Positions 46,723 through 54,418 of a stretch of 64,000 nt of DNA are shown piece by piece. The stretch is from Mycobacterium paragordonae (GTDB taxonomy: Bacteria; Actinomycetota; Actinomycetes; Mycobacteriales; Mycobacteriaceae). The stretch spans positions 4,278,001-4,342,000 of the forward strand of contig NZ_CP025546.1 of the NCBI RefSeq assembly GCF_003614435.1, in the 5' to 3' direction. The position numbers were made by a program, and so were the translations under genes. Under the pieces are notes generated by a model. The model was not told the DNA's origin, searched no databases, and saw only the letters and a program-made list of their open reading frames with translations. Within the stretch, counting starts at the first letter, position 1. Every line of letters begins with the position of its first letter.

Positions 46723-47430
46723 CTGACTGAGCACGCCGACGGCACGGACGTTCATCACCGCATTGCCGATCTTGCCCGCAGTTTGCACAGCAGCCCGTCA
46801 GATGCTGCGGACGTCGTTGCTCAACGCATGGTCGAATACGCTGTCTACGCGGTACCGGGCGCGCAATACGCGGGCATCACCCTGGCCAGACCATCCGGTG
46901 ACATCGAGACGCCGGCGACCACTCATCGCTATCCCGCCCTGCTCGATGACATCCAGCAGCGGCACAGGCAGGGGCCCTGTTTCGTCGCCGCCTGGCACCA
47001 GCACACCGTGCGGATCGACGACCTCAAGAACGACAAACGCTGGCCGAACTACCGGCGGGACGCACTGGCCGCGACGTCCATCGAGTCGATTCTGTCGTTC
47101 CGGCTCTTTGCCTCCGAGCAGACGATGGGCGCTCTCAATCTCTACTCGGACAAGCCTTACGCCTTCGACGAGGCGGCCGAAGAGATCGGCTACGTCCTCG
47201 CGACTCATGCCGCGCTGGCCTGGGACACGGTGCGTCGCGAAGACCATTTCCTCAGCGCGCTGGCCAGCCGTGACATCATCGGCCAGGCCAAGGGCATCCT
47301 GATGGCCCGGTTCGACATCGATGCCGTTCAGGCGTTCGAACTGCTCAAACGCCTCTCGCAGGAACGCAACATCAAGCTCGCCGATGTGGCCCACCAGCTC
47401 ACCAACCTGCGTAGCTTCAGCGACTTGTGA
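46723..47430 (+). CDS. GAF-ANTAR transcription antitermination regulator
   Basis: The product has a GAF domain (about 25-165; GAQYAGITLARPSG, LSFRLFASEQTMGALNLYS) and an ANTAR RNA-binding domain (about 175-230; IIGQAKGILMARFDIDAVQA with conserved Ala and Gly positions). In frame upstream of TTG 46783 lies sequence typical of the family N-terminus (HRIADLARSL), so the true start is earlier. The only fitting codon is CTG 46723 behind GGGGGA, giving 235 residues. ANTAR proteins bind hairpins in target mRNAs and prevent termination. Confidence 0.82.
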   Translation: MTEHADGTDVHHRIADLARSLHSSPSDAADVVAQRMVEYAVYAVPGAQYAGITLARPSGDIETPATTHRYPALLDDIQQRHRQGPCFVAAWHQHTVRIDDLKNDKRWPNYRRDALAATSIESILSFRLFASEQTMGALNLYSDKPYAFDEAAEEIGYVLATHAALAWDTVRREDHFLSALASRDIIGQAKGILMARFDIDAVQAFELLKRLSQERNIKLADVAHQLTNLRSFSDL

Positions 47431-47512
47431 CGTCGGTTTCGCACTTCGTCGCGCACTCGGCGGACGCTTCGTGGATGCTGGGATCGTGGGTGACGCGGGC
47501 TCCAATGCTGCG

Positions 47513-48187
47513 GTGAGGTGGCTGCTGGTTGCCTGCTGCGTCGCACTTTCCGGTTGCACCAGCGTGGTCGACGGCAGCGCGAGGGCCGCGGGGAGAGGCC
47601 CGGCGTCCGGCGGACCCATTCAACCGTCACTGCTCGAAGATCTGCTGACGCCGTCAGGTTCGTTCTCGGTGGTGCCAAGCAACCCACTCACCGAGGACGA
47701 CATGCAGTCGGCGCTGTTCATCGGCGCCGATCCGGCCCAGTGCCAAGGTGTCGTCGGCTTCGGGCGGTATCCCCTGTTCCCCACCAACTACACCGGCCGG
47801 GAAGCCCGAACTCAGCAGGACTATCGGACCGACCAGCACCAACTGTTGGAGGTGTCCGCCACCTATCCCGCCGCCCTCGACGCCCCCGCATTTCTCGACT
47901 CGGTTCGAAAGACCGTGTCCGGATGCCAGCGTCCGGTCTCCGCCTGGGGCGACGACGCGCGCAGGATGACGGTGAACCCGGCGCCGCTGACGCAGAGCCC
48001 GCCCGAGGCGGCGCAGTGGACGACCAATCTGGCTGGGCAGCAATGGATCTGTGATTTCGCGGTGCTGGCCAAGGCCAATGTGATTTCCGAGATCGTGACC
48101 TGTTCACCGGACCGCTCGGTGGATGTCGGAGCGTTGGTGGCCAAGCGGCTCAAGAAGATCAACGAATTGCTGAACTCACGTTCGTGA
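47513..48187 (+). CDS. Lipoprotein with PknH-C-like sensor domain
   Basis: From GTG 47513 the 224-residue precursor has a short lipoprotein signal (RWLLVACCVALSGC) with lipobox LSGC. The mature part resembles the PknH extracellular domain family: PLTEDDMQSALFIGADPAQCQG, VSGCQRPVSAW and AGQQWICDFAV contain four Cys spaced for two disulphides. GTG 47486 is an alternative start. Such proteins sit at the outer face of the membrane and may bind ligands. Confidence 0.78.
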   Translation: MRWLLVACCVALSGCTSVVDGSARAAGRGPASGGPIQPSLLEDLLTPSGSFSVVPSNPLTEDDMQSALFIGADPAQCQGVVGFGRYPLFPTNYTGREARTQQDYRTDQHQLLEVSATYPAALDAPAFLDSVRKTVSGCQRPVSAWGDDARRMTVNPAPLTQSPPEAAQWTTNLAGQQWICDFAVLAKANVISEIVTCSPDRSVDVGALVAKRLKKINELLNSRS

Positions 48188-48200
48188 CTCGATGCTGGTG

Positions 48201-49064
48201 CTAACGCATGATGTGGGAGCACTGGCGAGGCGGGTGGACGTCGAACAGGTCCCGGTAGGACGGTGGTTGGCGGCCGCCGTCATCGGTGATCGCGTAACGC
48301 ACGGCCAACTCCGCTCCGATCAGCGTCTGTCCGCTGAGCTCCTCGATGCCCGGATCGCGGTAGAGCGCCCAGATCACGTGACCGGTCAACTCCGGGGTTT
48401 CGGCACTGTCCAGGATGTGGCCGAACTTCTCGGGGTTACCCGCGATGATTTTGCGGACCCGGTCGGTGAGCAGCGAGCCCATCCAGATGGAAATCGCCGC
48501 GATGCCGGTGCCGCGGAAGTCGACTGCCATGTCGGCGGCCATCTTGTCCGTCCCTGCCTTCGGTACTCCGTAGGCCGGGCCGAACGCGTAGTGGACCGAT
48601 CCGGACGACGAGGTGAACACGACCAGGCCGTTGCGCTGCGGCAGCATCAGTGGCATCGCATAGACGGTGGCGACGTAGCTGCTGCGTAAACCGACATCAA
48701 GGGTGTCGATCACGCTGAGCGGCTCCTCCCAGAACTTGGTGCGCCCCATCATCTCGTCACGGATGATCGCGGCATTGTTGACCAGAATGTCGACCCGTTC
48801 GTGCCGTCGGCCGATCTGCTCGAACAACGCTCGGACCTGCTCATCGTCGGCATGATCGACGCGAACCGGGATTCCCTCTCCCCCAGCACGAGTCACCGTC
48901 TCGGCCGTGTGCTCAATGGTGCCCGCGTTCGCGGGCTCGGCGCCGGCTTGCGTGCGACCAGTGACATACACCGTGCAACCGTGGCTGCCGAGCGCATGGG
49001 CGATGCCGGCTCCGGCGCCGCGACTGGCGCCGGTGACGACGGCGACTGGTCCGGTGTCCGGCAT
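48201..49064 (-). CDS. Short-chain dehydrogenase (DHRS1-like)
   Basis: The 287-residue oxidoreductase has the cofactor loop TGASRGAGAGIA near residue 12, NNAAI near 95 and the catalytic Ser...Tyr-x3-Lys in SSSGSVHYAFGPAYGVPK. The GTIEHTAETVTRAGG segment after strand 2 is typical of the DHRS1-like branch. ATG 49064 is chosen because the fold begins at once. It diverges from the SnoaL-like gene and carries a TetR-site copy 44 nt upstream. Confidence 0.88.
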   Translation of the reverse strand: MPDTGPVAVVTGASRGAGAGIAHALGSHGCTVYVTGRTQAGAEPANAGTIEHTAETVTRAGGEGIPVRVDHADDEQVRALFEQIGRRHERVDILVNNAAIIRDEMMGRTKFWEEPLSVIDTLDVGLRSSYVATVYAMPLMLPQRNGLVVFTSSSGSVHYAFGPAYGVPKAGTDKMAADMAVDFRGTGIAAISIWMGSLLTDRVRKIIAGNPEKFGHILDSAETPELTGHVIWALYRDPGIEELSGQTLIGAELAVRYAITDDGGRQPPSYRDLFDVHPPRQCSHIMR

Positions 49065-49107
49065 GCAGCACCTCATCCTCGTCAGGTGGGCGGGTAACTG
49101 CCTACAC

Positions 49108-49121
49108 TATACGTTCGTACA
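49108..49121. promoter_or_regulatory. TetR-type operator copy A (TATAC-GTTC-GTACA)
   Basis: One of five TATAC-N4-GTAYA dyads in the cluster, 44 nt upstream of the DHRS1-like SDR start. It is near-palindromic with one mismatch between arms. The TetR gene of the cluster (51466-52119) is the presumed binder. Confidence 0.65.
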
Positions 49122-49144
49122 GCGAGCGAACGCTGCCTATGTGC

Positions 49145-49158
49145 TATACAGTTGTACA
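49145..49158. promoter_or_regulatory. TetR-type operator copy B (TATAC-AGTT-GTACA)
   Basis: Second copy in the same divergent region, 36 nt upstream of the SnoaL-like start. Its flanks GCTATAC...GTACAAATC match the complement of copy C at nearly every position, which makes chance similarity unlikely. Confidence 0.65.
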
Positions 49159-49193
49159 AATCACTAGCACGGCACGCAGGCAAAGGGACAGTC

Positions 49194-49751
49194 ATGACCA
49201 AAGCTGACGATCTCGCGCAACTTCACCAGCGACTCCGGCACATCGAGGACCGGATGGCGATTCTCGACTGCGTGATGAATCAGGCGCGGGGCCATGATCG
49301 GCACGATGCCGACCTGATGGCAAGCGTCTACTTCGAAGACGGTGTGGACGAACACGGTCCGGTGGTCAACCCGGGCCCAGCTTACGGAGAGTGGGCAAAT
49401 AACGTCCACAGCAAGGTGTTTGAGGACCATTTGCACAACATCACCACCCATACGTGTGAGATCAACGGCGACGAAGCGCACGCCGAGAGCTACGTCATCG
49501 GGGCGATGCGCGCCAAGGGCGGAAAGGTCGTGTCACTGATGGGCGGTCGTTACCTTGACCGCCTGGAGCGCCGGGACGGCGTCTGGAAGATCGCCCTTCG
49601 ACGGTGCACCGTTGAATGGATGACGACTTGCGACTCGTCGGTGATGACTTCCGGGGCGATCGACGGCTTCGTCAAAGGAAAGTGGGACCGTACCGACCCG
49701 TCCTACTTTCGCCCCCTGCTCACGGACGGCGAATCGGTCGATCGCTGGTGA
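49194..49751 (+). CDS. SnoaL/NTF2-like protein
   Basis: The 185-residue protein has the NTF2-like cone-fold signature: an N-terminal helix with EDRMAILDCVMNQARGHDRHD, then ASVYFEDGV, THTCEIN, AHAESYVIG and a GGRYLDRLERRDGVWKI sheet segment. Members act as small dehydratases, isomerases or hydrolases on polyketide- or terpene-like substrates. AAAGGGA precedes ATG 49194. Shared control with the SDR and P450 genes suggests the same pathway. Confidence 0.82.
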   Translation: MTKADDLAQLHQRLRHIEDRMAILDCVMNQARGHDRHDADLMASVYFEDGVDEHGPVVNPGPAYGEWANNVHSKVFEDHLHNITTHTCEINGDEAHAESYVIGAMRAKGGKVVSLMGGRYLDRLERRDGVWKIALRRCTVEWMTTCDSSVMTSGAIDGFVKGKWDRTDPSYFRPLLTDGESVDRW

Positions 49752-49782
49752 ACCAAAACACGCGGCAAATCGGGCGCTGAAG

Positions 49783-50553
49783 TCAGATTCCGGCGGGCCC
49801 CGGACCGCCGTGCATGTACAGGGTCTGGCCGGAACAATAGCTTGCTGCGTCAGATGCGAAAAACAATACACCGTAACCGATTTCGTCAGGTTCGGCGATG
49901 CGCCCCGACGCGTTGGTCTGTCCGATCAACTCGACATCGAAGCCCTGGCGCAGGGCGTCAGACTCCAGACCTGGTGTGCGTACCGCGCCGCAGGCAATGC
50001 AATTGACTCGTACTCCTTTGCGCGTCCAGGCCGCCGCCATCGATCCGGTCAGGTTGTTCAGTCCCGCCTTGGCGGCGGCGTAAACGGGCGCCTGCGGCAT
50101 CGCGAGCAAGCCGGCCCCCGAAGAGATGTTGACGATTGCGCCTTTGCCTTGCTCGATCATCGGTTTGGCCGCGGCCCGCGACAGATACCAGGCGCTGCTC
50201 AGATTCAGGTCGAGAACCTGATGCCATTCCTCGTCTGTCCATTTCATCAATGGCTTTGTCTGCCCACCGCCGGCATGGTTCACCAGAATGTCCAGGCGGC
50301 CGAATTCCGCCAGCGCAGAATCGATCAGGCTCTGGCATTCGTCGGCGCGGGTTACGTCGGCGGGTACCACGACTGCCCGCCGCCCGAGGGCTTCGATATC
50401 ACTCGCGGTCACGCTGAGCGGGTCTGGCCGGCGGCCGGCAAGTACGACGTCGGCTCCGTACTCGGCCAGTACGAGGGCCGATGCCCGGCCGATACCGGTT
50501 CCGCCTCCCGTGATGACAGCAACCCGGCCCTCCACGGAAAACCTGTCCGTCAC
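49783..50553 (-). CDS. Short-chain dehydrogenase, 3-oxoacyl-ACP reductase-like
   Basis: The 256-residue SDR has TGGGTGIGRA near residue 15, NHAGGG (NAG motif variant) near 90 and SSGAG...YAAAKAG with the catalytic Tyr-x3-Lys. PGLESD and the C-terminal SGQTLYMHGG match classical FabG-like enzymes. It follows the second SDR gene after 82 nt on the same strand. No TetR-site copy lies directly before it, so it is probably read through from 51379. Confidence 0.88.
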   Translation of the reverse strand: MTDRFSVEGRVAVITGGGTGIGRASALVLAEYGADVVLAGRRPDPLSVTASDIEALGRRAVVVPADVTRADECQSLIDSALAEFGRLDILVNHAGGGQTKPLMKWTDEEWHQVLDLNLSSAWYLSRAAAKPMIEQGKGAIVNISSGAGLLAMPQAPVYAAAKAGLNNLTGSMAAAWTRKGVRVNCIACGAVRTPGLESDALRQGFDVELIGQTNASGRIAEPDEIGYGVLFFASDAASYCSGQTLYMHGGPGPAGI

Positions 50554-50635
50554 AACACCGCACCCTTCGTCGGACCGCCGCGCGTCGCGTGCGGTACGCC
50601 TTGCAATAGCGAACGTGCCCGGTCCACCCAGCCCG

Positions 50636-51379
50636 CTAGATCACTCCGCCGCCGTTGACGCCGATAACCTGCCCCGTGATGTAGCCGGCGGCGTCCGAAC
50701 ACAGAAACCCGCAGAGAGCCGCGACATCATCCGCGACGCCAAGTCGGCCCGCCGGAATGGCCTGGACCAGGAATTCTTCTGCCGGAAGCATTTTGGCGCG
50801 CTGCTGTTCGCGCAACATAGGGGTATCGATGACGAAGGGCGGCACCGAATTCACCGTGATACCCCTGGCGGCGTAGTCCAGTGCGACGGACTTGGATAAG
50901 GCGATCACGCCGCCCTTGGACGCCGAATAGTGTCCCTGCCGTGCTGCTCCCTGTTGGCCGGCCGCCGACGAGATGGTGACGATGCGTCCCCAGCCGTTGC
51001 CGGCCATGTCCGCCAGCGCGGCCTGCATGCACAGAAAGGTTCCGGTGAGGTTCACCGCCAGATAGCGATTCCATTCGGCCAGCGTGATCCGATCGAATCG
51101 GGTGAAGCCGGCCACCGCGGCGCTGGTGACCAGGATGTCCACCGCACCTAAAGCACTGCGCACCACGTTGAAAGCCGCTGCCACAGAATCGGAATCGCTC
51201 ACGTCGGTCTCGACGGCGATTGCCCGGGGGCCGTTGGCGCACAATTCAGCGGCCACCTTCTCGGCGCTGTCCCGGTTGATGTCCAGCAGGGCAACATGGT
51301 GCCCGTCGCAGCTCAACTGCCTCGCGATGGACTCACCGAGGCCCGATCCGGCGCCGGTGACCATTGCCACCCGACTCAC
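50636..51379 (-). CDS. Short-chain dehydrogenase, classical type
   Basis: The 247-residue enzyme starts at GTG 51379 behind GGGGAG. It has TGAGSGLGES, the LDINRD acidic residue after strand 2 (NAD preference), and the catalytic SSAAGQQGAARQGHYSASKG with Tyr-x3-Lys. The C-terminal ITGQVIGVNGGGVI is typical. A TetR-site copy lies 45 nt upstream. Probably an alcohol or hydroxyacyl dehydrogenase of the P450 pathway. Confidence 0.88.
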   Translation of the reverse strand: MSRVAMVTGAGSGLGESIARQLSCDGHHVALLDINRDSAEKVAAELCANGPRAIAVETDVSDSDSVAAAFNVVRSALGAVDILVTSAAVAGFTRFDRITLAEWNRYLAVNLTGTFLCMQAALADMAGNGWGRIVTISSAAGQQGAARQGHYSASKGGVIALSKSVALDYAARGITVNSVPPFVIDTPMLREQQRAKMLPAEEFLVQAIPAGRLGVADDVAALCGFLCSDAAGYITGQVIGVNGGGVI

Positions 51380-51423
51380 GGCGCACTCCCCGTCATACCG
51401 CGGGCCCGCCACTCGTTGAATGC

Positions 51424-51437
51424 CATACATCTGTATA
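51424..51437. promoter_or_regulatory. TetR-type operator copy E (CATAC-ATCT-GTATA)
   Basis: Fifth copy, with one change in the first base of the motif. It lies 45 nt upstream of the GTG of the classical SDR and 29 nt after the TetR stop, so the SDR pair has its own controlled promoter. Confidence 0.6.
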
Positions 51438-51465
51438 GCACAATCGGCCGCCCCCGACAGGACCC

Positions 51466-52119
51466 CTAATCGGCGGACTGGCGACGGGGTCGCGGAGTCT
51501 TCCTGGCAGGCTTGCGCGGGCGGCTGATGGTAAGCGGTTCCACCGAGTCCAGATAGCGCTCTGCCGCCTGCACCACGTCGGCGTGGGCTCTCTTGACGCC
51601 CACGCCGCGTTCGAGGTTCAAAAACTTGGGCAATCCGGTGATCAGCAGGACCACCGCATCCAGCGAGAGGTCGCCTTTCAGGTGCGCGTCGGCCCCGAGC
51701 GCGTCCGCCAGTACATCGACCTGTAGTTTTCGCATCCGCTCAGTCACCTTCGCGATCTCCGAACGAATGGATTTGCGGTGGTTGCCCAACGCCATGAACT
51801 CAGTGATCAGCGCGCCGGTCGCCTCATTCCAGCTGTACTCCCACATGGCATGCAGGGGATCGTGCTTGCGCGTCGCCAGAGCGGAGCGCAGCAGCTCGAG
51901 ATTGCGGTCGGAATAGCGGCGGATGGCAGCCAGGAAGATGTCGTCAAGCGCGGGAAAGTAGTACTGGACCAGACTCGAGGTCACGCCCGCCCTGGTCGCC
52001 AGAGCACGGTAGCTGACGCTGGCGTACCCCTCCTCCAGCATCATCGTCTCCACGTAATCCAGCAGTGAGTCGCGCGTCTTGGACGTCTCCGCACCCACAC
52101 GGCGTGGCGCTGCTGCCAT
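51466..52119 (-). CDS. TetR-family repressor of the SDR/P450 cluster
   Basis: The 217-residue protein has a TetR helix-turn-helix (YASVSYRALATRAGVTSSLV then QYYFPALDDIFLAAI, about 35-75) and a C-terminal helical domain with a basic Pro/Arg-rich tail. GAGGTGA precedes ATG 52119. It diverges from the P450 gene, and the two share a region with two dyads of one sequence type. It is the natural binder for all five copies in the cluster, including one before its own start. Confidence 0.9.
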   Translation of the reverse strand: MAAAPRRVGAETSKTRDSLLDYVETMMLEEGYASVSYRALATRAGVTSSLVQYYFPALDDIFLAAIRRYSDRNLELLRSALATRKHDPLHAMWEYSWNEATGALITEFMALGNHRKSIRSEIAKVTERMRKLQVDVLADALGADAHLKGDLSLDAVVLLITGLPKFLNLERGVGVKRAHADVVQAAERYLDSVEPLTISRPRKPARKTPRPRRQSAD

Positions 52120-52169
52120 TGTCACCTCGCTCTTTCGGCTTCCCGAGCATAATCCCATCTCGCCCGATT

Positions 52170-52183
52170 TGTACGGATGTATA
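52170..52183. promoter_or_regulatory. TetR-type operator copy C (TGTAC-GGAT-GTATA)
   Basis: Dyad in the TetR/P450 divergent region, 51 nt upstream of the TetR start. Its complement reads TATAC-ATCC-GTACA and matches copy B across the flanks. Confidence 0.65.
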
Positions 52184-52203
52184 GCGAGACGCAGCGACTC
52201 CCC

Positions 52204-52217
52204 TGTACGTTCGTATA
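52204..52217. promoter_or_regulatory. TetR-type operator copy D (TGTAC-GTTC-GTATA)
   Basis: Second dyad of the divergent region, 40 nt upstream of the P450 start. The central GTTC is identical to that of copy A. Confidence 0.65.
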
Positions 52218-52256
52218 GCGGGCTGGAAGAGGTGCCGCGCGATCCTGGGAGGGCGG

Positions 52257-53486
52257 ATGAGCGACTTGTACTACGACCCTTGGGACGTAGAGATCGACGT
52301 CGACCCCTACCCCACATACCGCCGGCTGCGCGATGAAACGCCGGTTTACTACAACGCTCGTCACGACTTCTGGGCTCTGAGCCGCTACACCGATGTCGAC
52401 GCCGCGTTGCGGGATTCCCGCCGGCTCAGCTCCGCCAGGGGCGATATCCTCGAGGTGGTCAAGGCCGATCCGGTGATGCCGCCCGGCGTGTTCATCAATG
52501 AGGACCCACCGCTGCACGCCATTCACCGGGCACTGGTGTCGAGTGCGTTCACGCCCAAGCGAATTCGAGAGGTCGAGGACAAGGTGCGAGCGTTCTGCGT
52601 CGCCTGTCTGGAGCCGGTCGCCGGCACCGGCCGGCTGGATTTCGTCACCGACCTCGGCGCCGAACTGCCCATGCGCACCATCGGCATGCTGGTCGGTATC
52701 CCCGACGCCGAACAACCATCCGTGCGGGCGCAAGCTCATCGCGTCCTGCGCAACGAGCCAGGAAAACCGTTGCCGGTCAACAAAGACCACTATTTCGACG
52801 GTGACATGTTCGCCGATTACGTCGCCTGGCGCGCGAAGAACCCTTCCGACGATCTGATCACCGAACTGCTCGCCGTCGAGTTCGAGGACCAGACCGGCAA
52901 GACCCGGCGGCTGAGAACCGACGAACTGCTGATTTTTCTTGCCGTAGTGGCCGGTGCCGGTGTGGAGACCACGGGTCGGTTGTTCGGCTGGATGGGAAAG
53001 GTGCTTGCCGAGAATCCGGATCAACGCCGTCATCTCGTCGACAATCCCGCGCTGATTCCCAGTGCGATCGAGGAGTTGTTGCGTTTTGAGCCGCCCGGGC
53101 CGCACGTCGCCCGCTGGGTGGCAGAGGACGTCGAGTATCACGGCCACACAATCCCCGCGGGCAGTGCACTGCTGCTGATGCTCGCCTCGGCCAATCGGGA
53201 CGAGCGCCACTTCGATGAACCGGATCGCTTCAACATTCATCGTCGACCCGGCAGTCATCTCACGTTCGGGCGTGGCGCACATTTCTGCCTCGGAGCACCG
53301 CTGGCCCGGCTGGAGGGACGCGTCGCATTGGAAGAGGTCCTCAAGCGCTTCCCCACCTGGGAGATCGACACCGACAACGCACGTCGCTCCCGCACATCGA
53401 CGGTGCGCGGCTGGGACTCGATGCCGTCAAGCGTGCCCTGGCCCGCACAGGCCACTTCTGGCTCGCTCGGACCGCCCGCTTCATGA
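52257..53486 (+). CDS. Cytochrome P450
   Basis: The 409-residue monooxygenase has the I-helix oxygen motif AGAGVETTG, ExxR in EELLRFEPP and the heme-Cys loop FGRGAHFCLG. It is soluble, as bacterial class I P450s are. GGGAGGG supports ATG 52257. A [3Fe-4S] ferredoxin gene follows 46 nt downstream. Control by the TetR dyads and neighbouring SDR and SnoaL genes suggest hydroxylation of a lipid, terpene or steroid-like compound; the substrate is not evident. Confidence 0.93.
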   Translation: MSDLYYDPWDVEIDVDPYPTYRRLRDETPVYYNARHDFWALSRYTDVDAALRDSRRLSSARGDILEVVKADPVMPPGVFINEDPPLHAIHRALVSSAFTPKRIREVEDKVRAFCVACLEPVAGTGRLDFVTDLGAELPMRTIGMLVGIPDAEQPSVRAQAHRVLRNEPGKPLPVNKDHYFDGDMFADYVAWRAKNPSDDLITELLAVEFEDQTGKTRRLRTDELLIFLAVVAGAGVETTGRLFGWMGKVLAENPDQRRHLVDNPALIPSAIEELLRFEPPGPHVARWVAEDVEYHGHTIPAGSALLLMLASANRDERHFDEPDRFNIHRRPGSHLTFGRGAHFCLGAPLARLEGRVALEEVLKRFPTWEIDTDNARRSRTSTVRGWDSMPSSVPWPAQATSGSLGPPAS

Positions 53487-53532
53487 GCCCGGCGCAGATA
53501 CTGGGTGACAACAGCGGGATGCGGAGGTGTTC

Positions 53533-53727
53533 ATGCACGTCACTGTCGACTACGAGGTGTGCGAGGGTCACGGGCAGTGCCTGCTGGCCGCACCGGAGGT
53601 GTTCGACCTGCCGGACGGCGCCGATCAGGTAGTGGTGCTCAACCCGGATCCGCCGGAAGCCCAGCGCCCGTTGGTGATTCAGGCGGCCGCCATGTGTCCC
53701 GCGCAGGCGATCCGAATCCTGAACTGA
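53533..53727 (+). CDS. [3Fe-4S] ferredoxin of the P450
   Basis: The 64-residue protein has the pattern CEGHGQC with a later AAAMCPAQAI, that is C-x2-H-x2-C...C-P, in which His replaces the second Cys as in P450-linked [3Fe-4S] ferredoxins of actinobacteria. GGAGG lies 5 nt before ATG 53533. It brings electrons to the preceding P450. No ferredoxin reductase is in the window. Confidence 0.93.
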   Translation: MHVTVDYEVCEGHGQCLLAAPEVFDLPDGADQVVVLNPDPPEAQRPLVIQAAAMCPAQAIRILN

Positions 53728-53728
53728 G

Positions 53729-54394
53729 TCAGTCGGTTTCGGCAGCCTCGTCCAGGATCCCGAAACGTCCGGCGAGCGCGGCAGCGGCAATGCGATTGTT
53801 GACACCGAGTTTGTGCAACAGGGCGGCGACCATCCGTTTGGCGGTGCGCTCGGACACCAGCATGCGGTGGGCGATATCGCCGGTCTCCATTCCGGTGGCC
53901 AGCAACGTCCAGAGCCGAAGATCCTGGGCGCTCAGAGTTTCCAGCAGCGCCGGCGGCGGCTTGCGGGTGTTGCTCAGCAGGGCGTCGAGCAGCACCCCGT
54001 CGATCACCCGCAACCCTTCGGCGATCGTCCACAACGGCCCGGCCAGCGCCTCCGGGCGTGCGGTCTTGGGCAGAAAGCCGTCGGCGCCGGCGCGCAACGC
54101 CTCCTCGGCCAGGCCGAGATCGTCGGTCCCGGACAGCGCCAGAATTCGGGTTTCCGGGTGGCGCGCCCTGATGTGCCGGATCGCGGCCACCCCGCCCAGC
54201 GGCGGCATGGACAGGTCGATGATCGCCACGTCCGCTTTGCAGCGGGCCACCAGATCCGCGGCCTCCTCGACATACGTCGTCTGGCCGCCGACGGTGAACA
54301 GCTCGCCCCATTCGCGGGTGAGCAACAGGGCCAGGCCCTGCGCGAACAGCTCGTGGTCGTCGACGATGACCACCACATACGGCGAGCGGGTCAT
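53729..54394 (-). CDS. LuxR-family response regulator
   Basis: The 221-residue regulator has a receiver domain (VVIVDDHELFAQG, phospho-acceptor Asp in DVAIIDLSMPP, Lys in FLPKT) and a LuxR helix-turn-helix (LSAQDLRLWTLLATGM to AKRMVAALLHKLGVNNRIA). It diverges from a histidine kinase gene with only 24 nt between start codons. TAGCAT at 54402-54407 places a -10 seven nt before its ATG, consistent with leaderless transcription. Confidence 0.9.
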   Translation of the reverse strand: MTRSPYVVVIVDDHELFAQGLALLLTREWGELFTVGGQTTYVEEAADLVARCKADVAIIDLSMPPLGGVAAIRHIRARHPETRILALSGTDDLGLAEEALRAGADGFLPKTARPEALAGPLWTIAEGLRVIDGVLLDALLSNTRKPPPALLETLSAQDLRLWTLLATGMETGDIAHRMLVSERTAKRMVAALLHKLGVNNRIAAAALAGRFGILDEAAETD

Positions 54395-54401
54395 TGCCGT
54401 G

Positions 54402-54407
54402 ATGCTA
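54402..54407 (-). promoter_or_regulatory. Putative -10 (TAGCAT) of leaderless response-regulator transcript
   Basis: On the minus strand TAGCAT matches TANNNT and ends 7 nt before ATG 54394. No Shine-Dalgarno is seen. The -35 would lie inside the divergent kinase gene, which begins at about 54419. Confidence 0.4.
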
Positions 54408-54418
54408 GACGAAACCCT

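Noticed and set aside
53813..54418. Long N-terminal extension of the membrane histidine kinase frame
   Set aside because: It is antisense of the LuxR-type response regulator; the kinase homology and first membrane helix begin after ATG 54419.
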